From positions 1 to 13,707 of the forward strand of contig DAOUFU010000233.1 of assembly GCA_034429275.1 (NCBI GenBank): a stretch of DNA of 13,707 bases. Direction: 5' to 3'. The notes under the pieces were generated by a model. It saw only the letters and a list, made by a program, of their open reading frames with translations. It did no database searches and was not told the DNA's origin. Both the position numbers and the translations under genes were made by a program. This DNA is from DAOUFU01 sp034429275 (GTDB taxonomy: Bacteria > Chloroflexota > Anaerolineae > Aggregatilineales > Aggregatilineaceae). Below, one piece after another: positions 13,563-13,707 of this stretch (the first letter of the stretch is position 1; the number at the start of each line of letters is the position of its first letter).

Positions 13563-13707
13563 TTACTCCTTAACCTGCAGCCGAACCAGGCGTTTGCGAG
13601 GATCCAAGTATTCACTCAGCCCCACGGAGACAAGATAGAACCCAACGACAACGACGATCGAGGCGGCGATGGGCGCAGCGACCACCCAGACGCGGTTGGT
13701 TAGCAGC
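13563..13707 (-). CDS. ABC transporter permease, DppC/OppC-like (C-terminal 47 residues only)
   Basis: The frame is open to the window edge and ends at TAA (13565-13563), 2 bp before the start of the D-type ATPase. The visible part has one hydrophobic helix (about 20 residues rich in Ile and Val) followed by GFYLVSVGLSEYLDPRKRL and a short basic tail. The 'GLSEYLDPRKR' ending is characteristic of the second permease of Opp/Dpp transporters, where the last membrane helix precedes a DPR(K/L)R motif. Most of the protein, including the EAA-type coupling loop, lies outside the window. Its tight linkage to the two ATPase genes shows it is the membrane partner of that importer. Confidence 0.85.
   Translation of the reverse strand, partial: LLTNRVWVVAAPIAASIVVVVGFYLVSVGLSEYLDPRKRLVRLQVKE

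Noticed and set aside
1..13707. tRNA, rRNA or CRISPR arrays
   Set aside because: No cloverleaf-like segment, rRNA core sequence or regularly spaced repeat was noticed on reading. A tRNAscan or CRISPR search was not possible.

Overview
The window looks like a chromosomal segment of a Chloroflexota bacterium, probably Anaerolineae-like. This is inferred from the style of the proteins: duplicated LGFP-like surface repeats, a beta-helix protein fragment of the type common there, a Kdp sensor/regulator pair beside a KimA-type transporter, and a GH78 rhamnosidase behind an Opp/Dpp-type ABC transporter. No rRNA or other marker gene is present, so the placement is tentative.

Plus-strand half (1-7979). 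It opens with the 3' part of a repeat-containing, probably extracellular protein (2-1033). A decayed beta-helix gene fragment follows (about 1147-1476). It runs directly into the last ~70 codons of a broken kdpC (about 1463-1678), whose stop codon still overlaps the start of an intact kdpD (1675-4347). kdpE (4340-5038) overlaps kdpD by 8 bp. The kdpFAB genes and most of kdpC are absent, so the K+-sensing two-component system has lost its usual target operon at this site. Downstream are a small predicted membrane protein (5240-5569), a response-regulator pseudogene that has lost its phosphoacceptor region (5592-5817), a possible terminator and promoter, a strong hairpin (5915-5940), and an intact KimA-family K+ transporter (6024-7979). 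The simplest reading is a potassium locus in which KdpFABC was deleted while KdpDE stayed next to a different K+ importer. The USP domain of KdpD also fits the spacing of the published c-di-AMP-binding motif of S. aureus KdpD.

Middle (7980-8666). This stretch holds no intact gene. It contains a plus-strand integrase-type transposase reduced to its two ends, abutting an inverted N-terminal fragment of a second transposase. A 72-bp imperfect palindrome follows, whose core works as an intrinsic terminator for the minus strand. Nothing was recognised in 8501-8666.

Minus-strand half (8667-13707). Read right to left, it is one likely operon: the C-terminus of an Opp/Dpp-type ABC permease, a DppD/OppD-like ATPase, a DppF/OppF-like ATPase overlapping it by 20 bp, then after 156 bp a complete GH78 alpha-L-rhamnosidase, ending at the terminator near 8442-8473. 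The arrangement suggests uptake of rhamnose-containing oligosaccharides or glycosides followed by intracellular removal of rhamnose. The substrate is inferred from context only.
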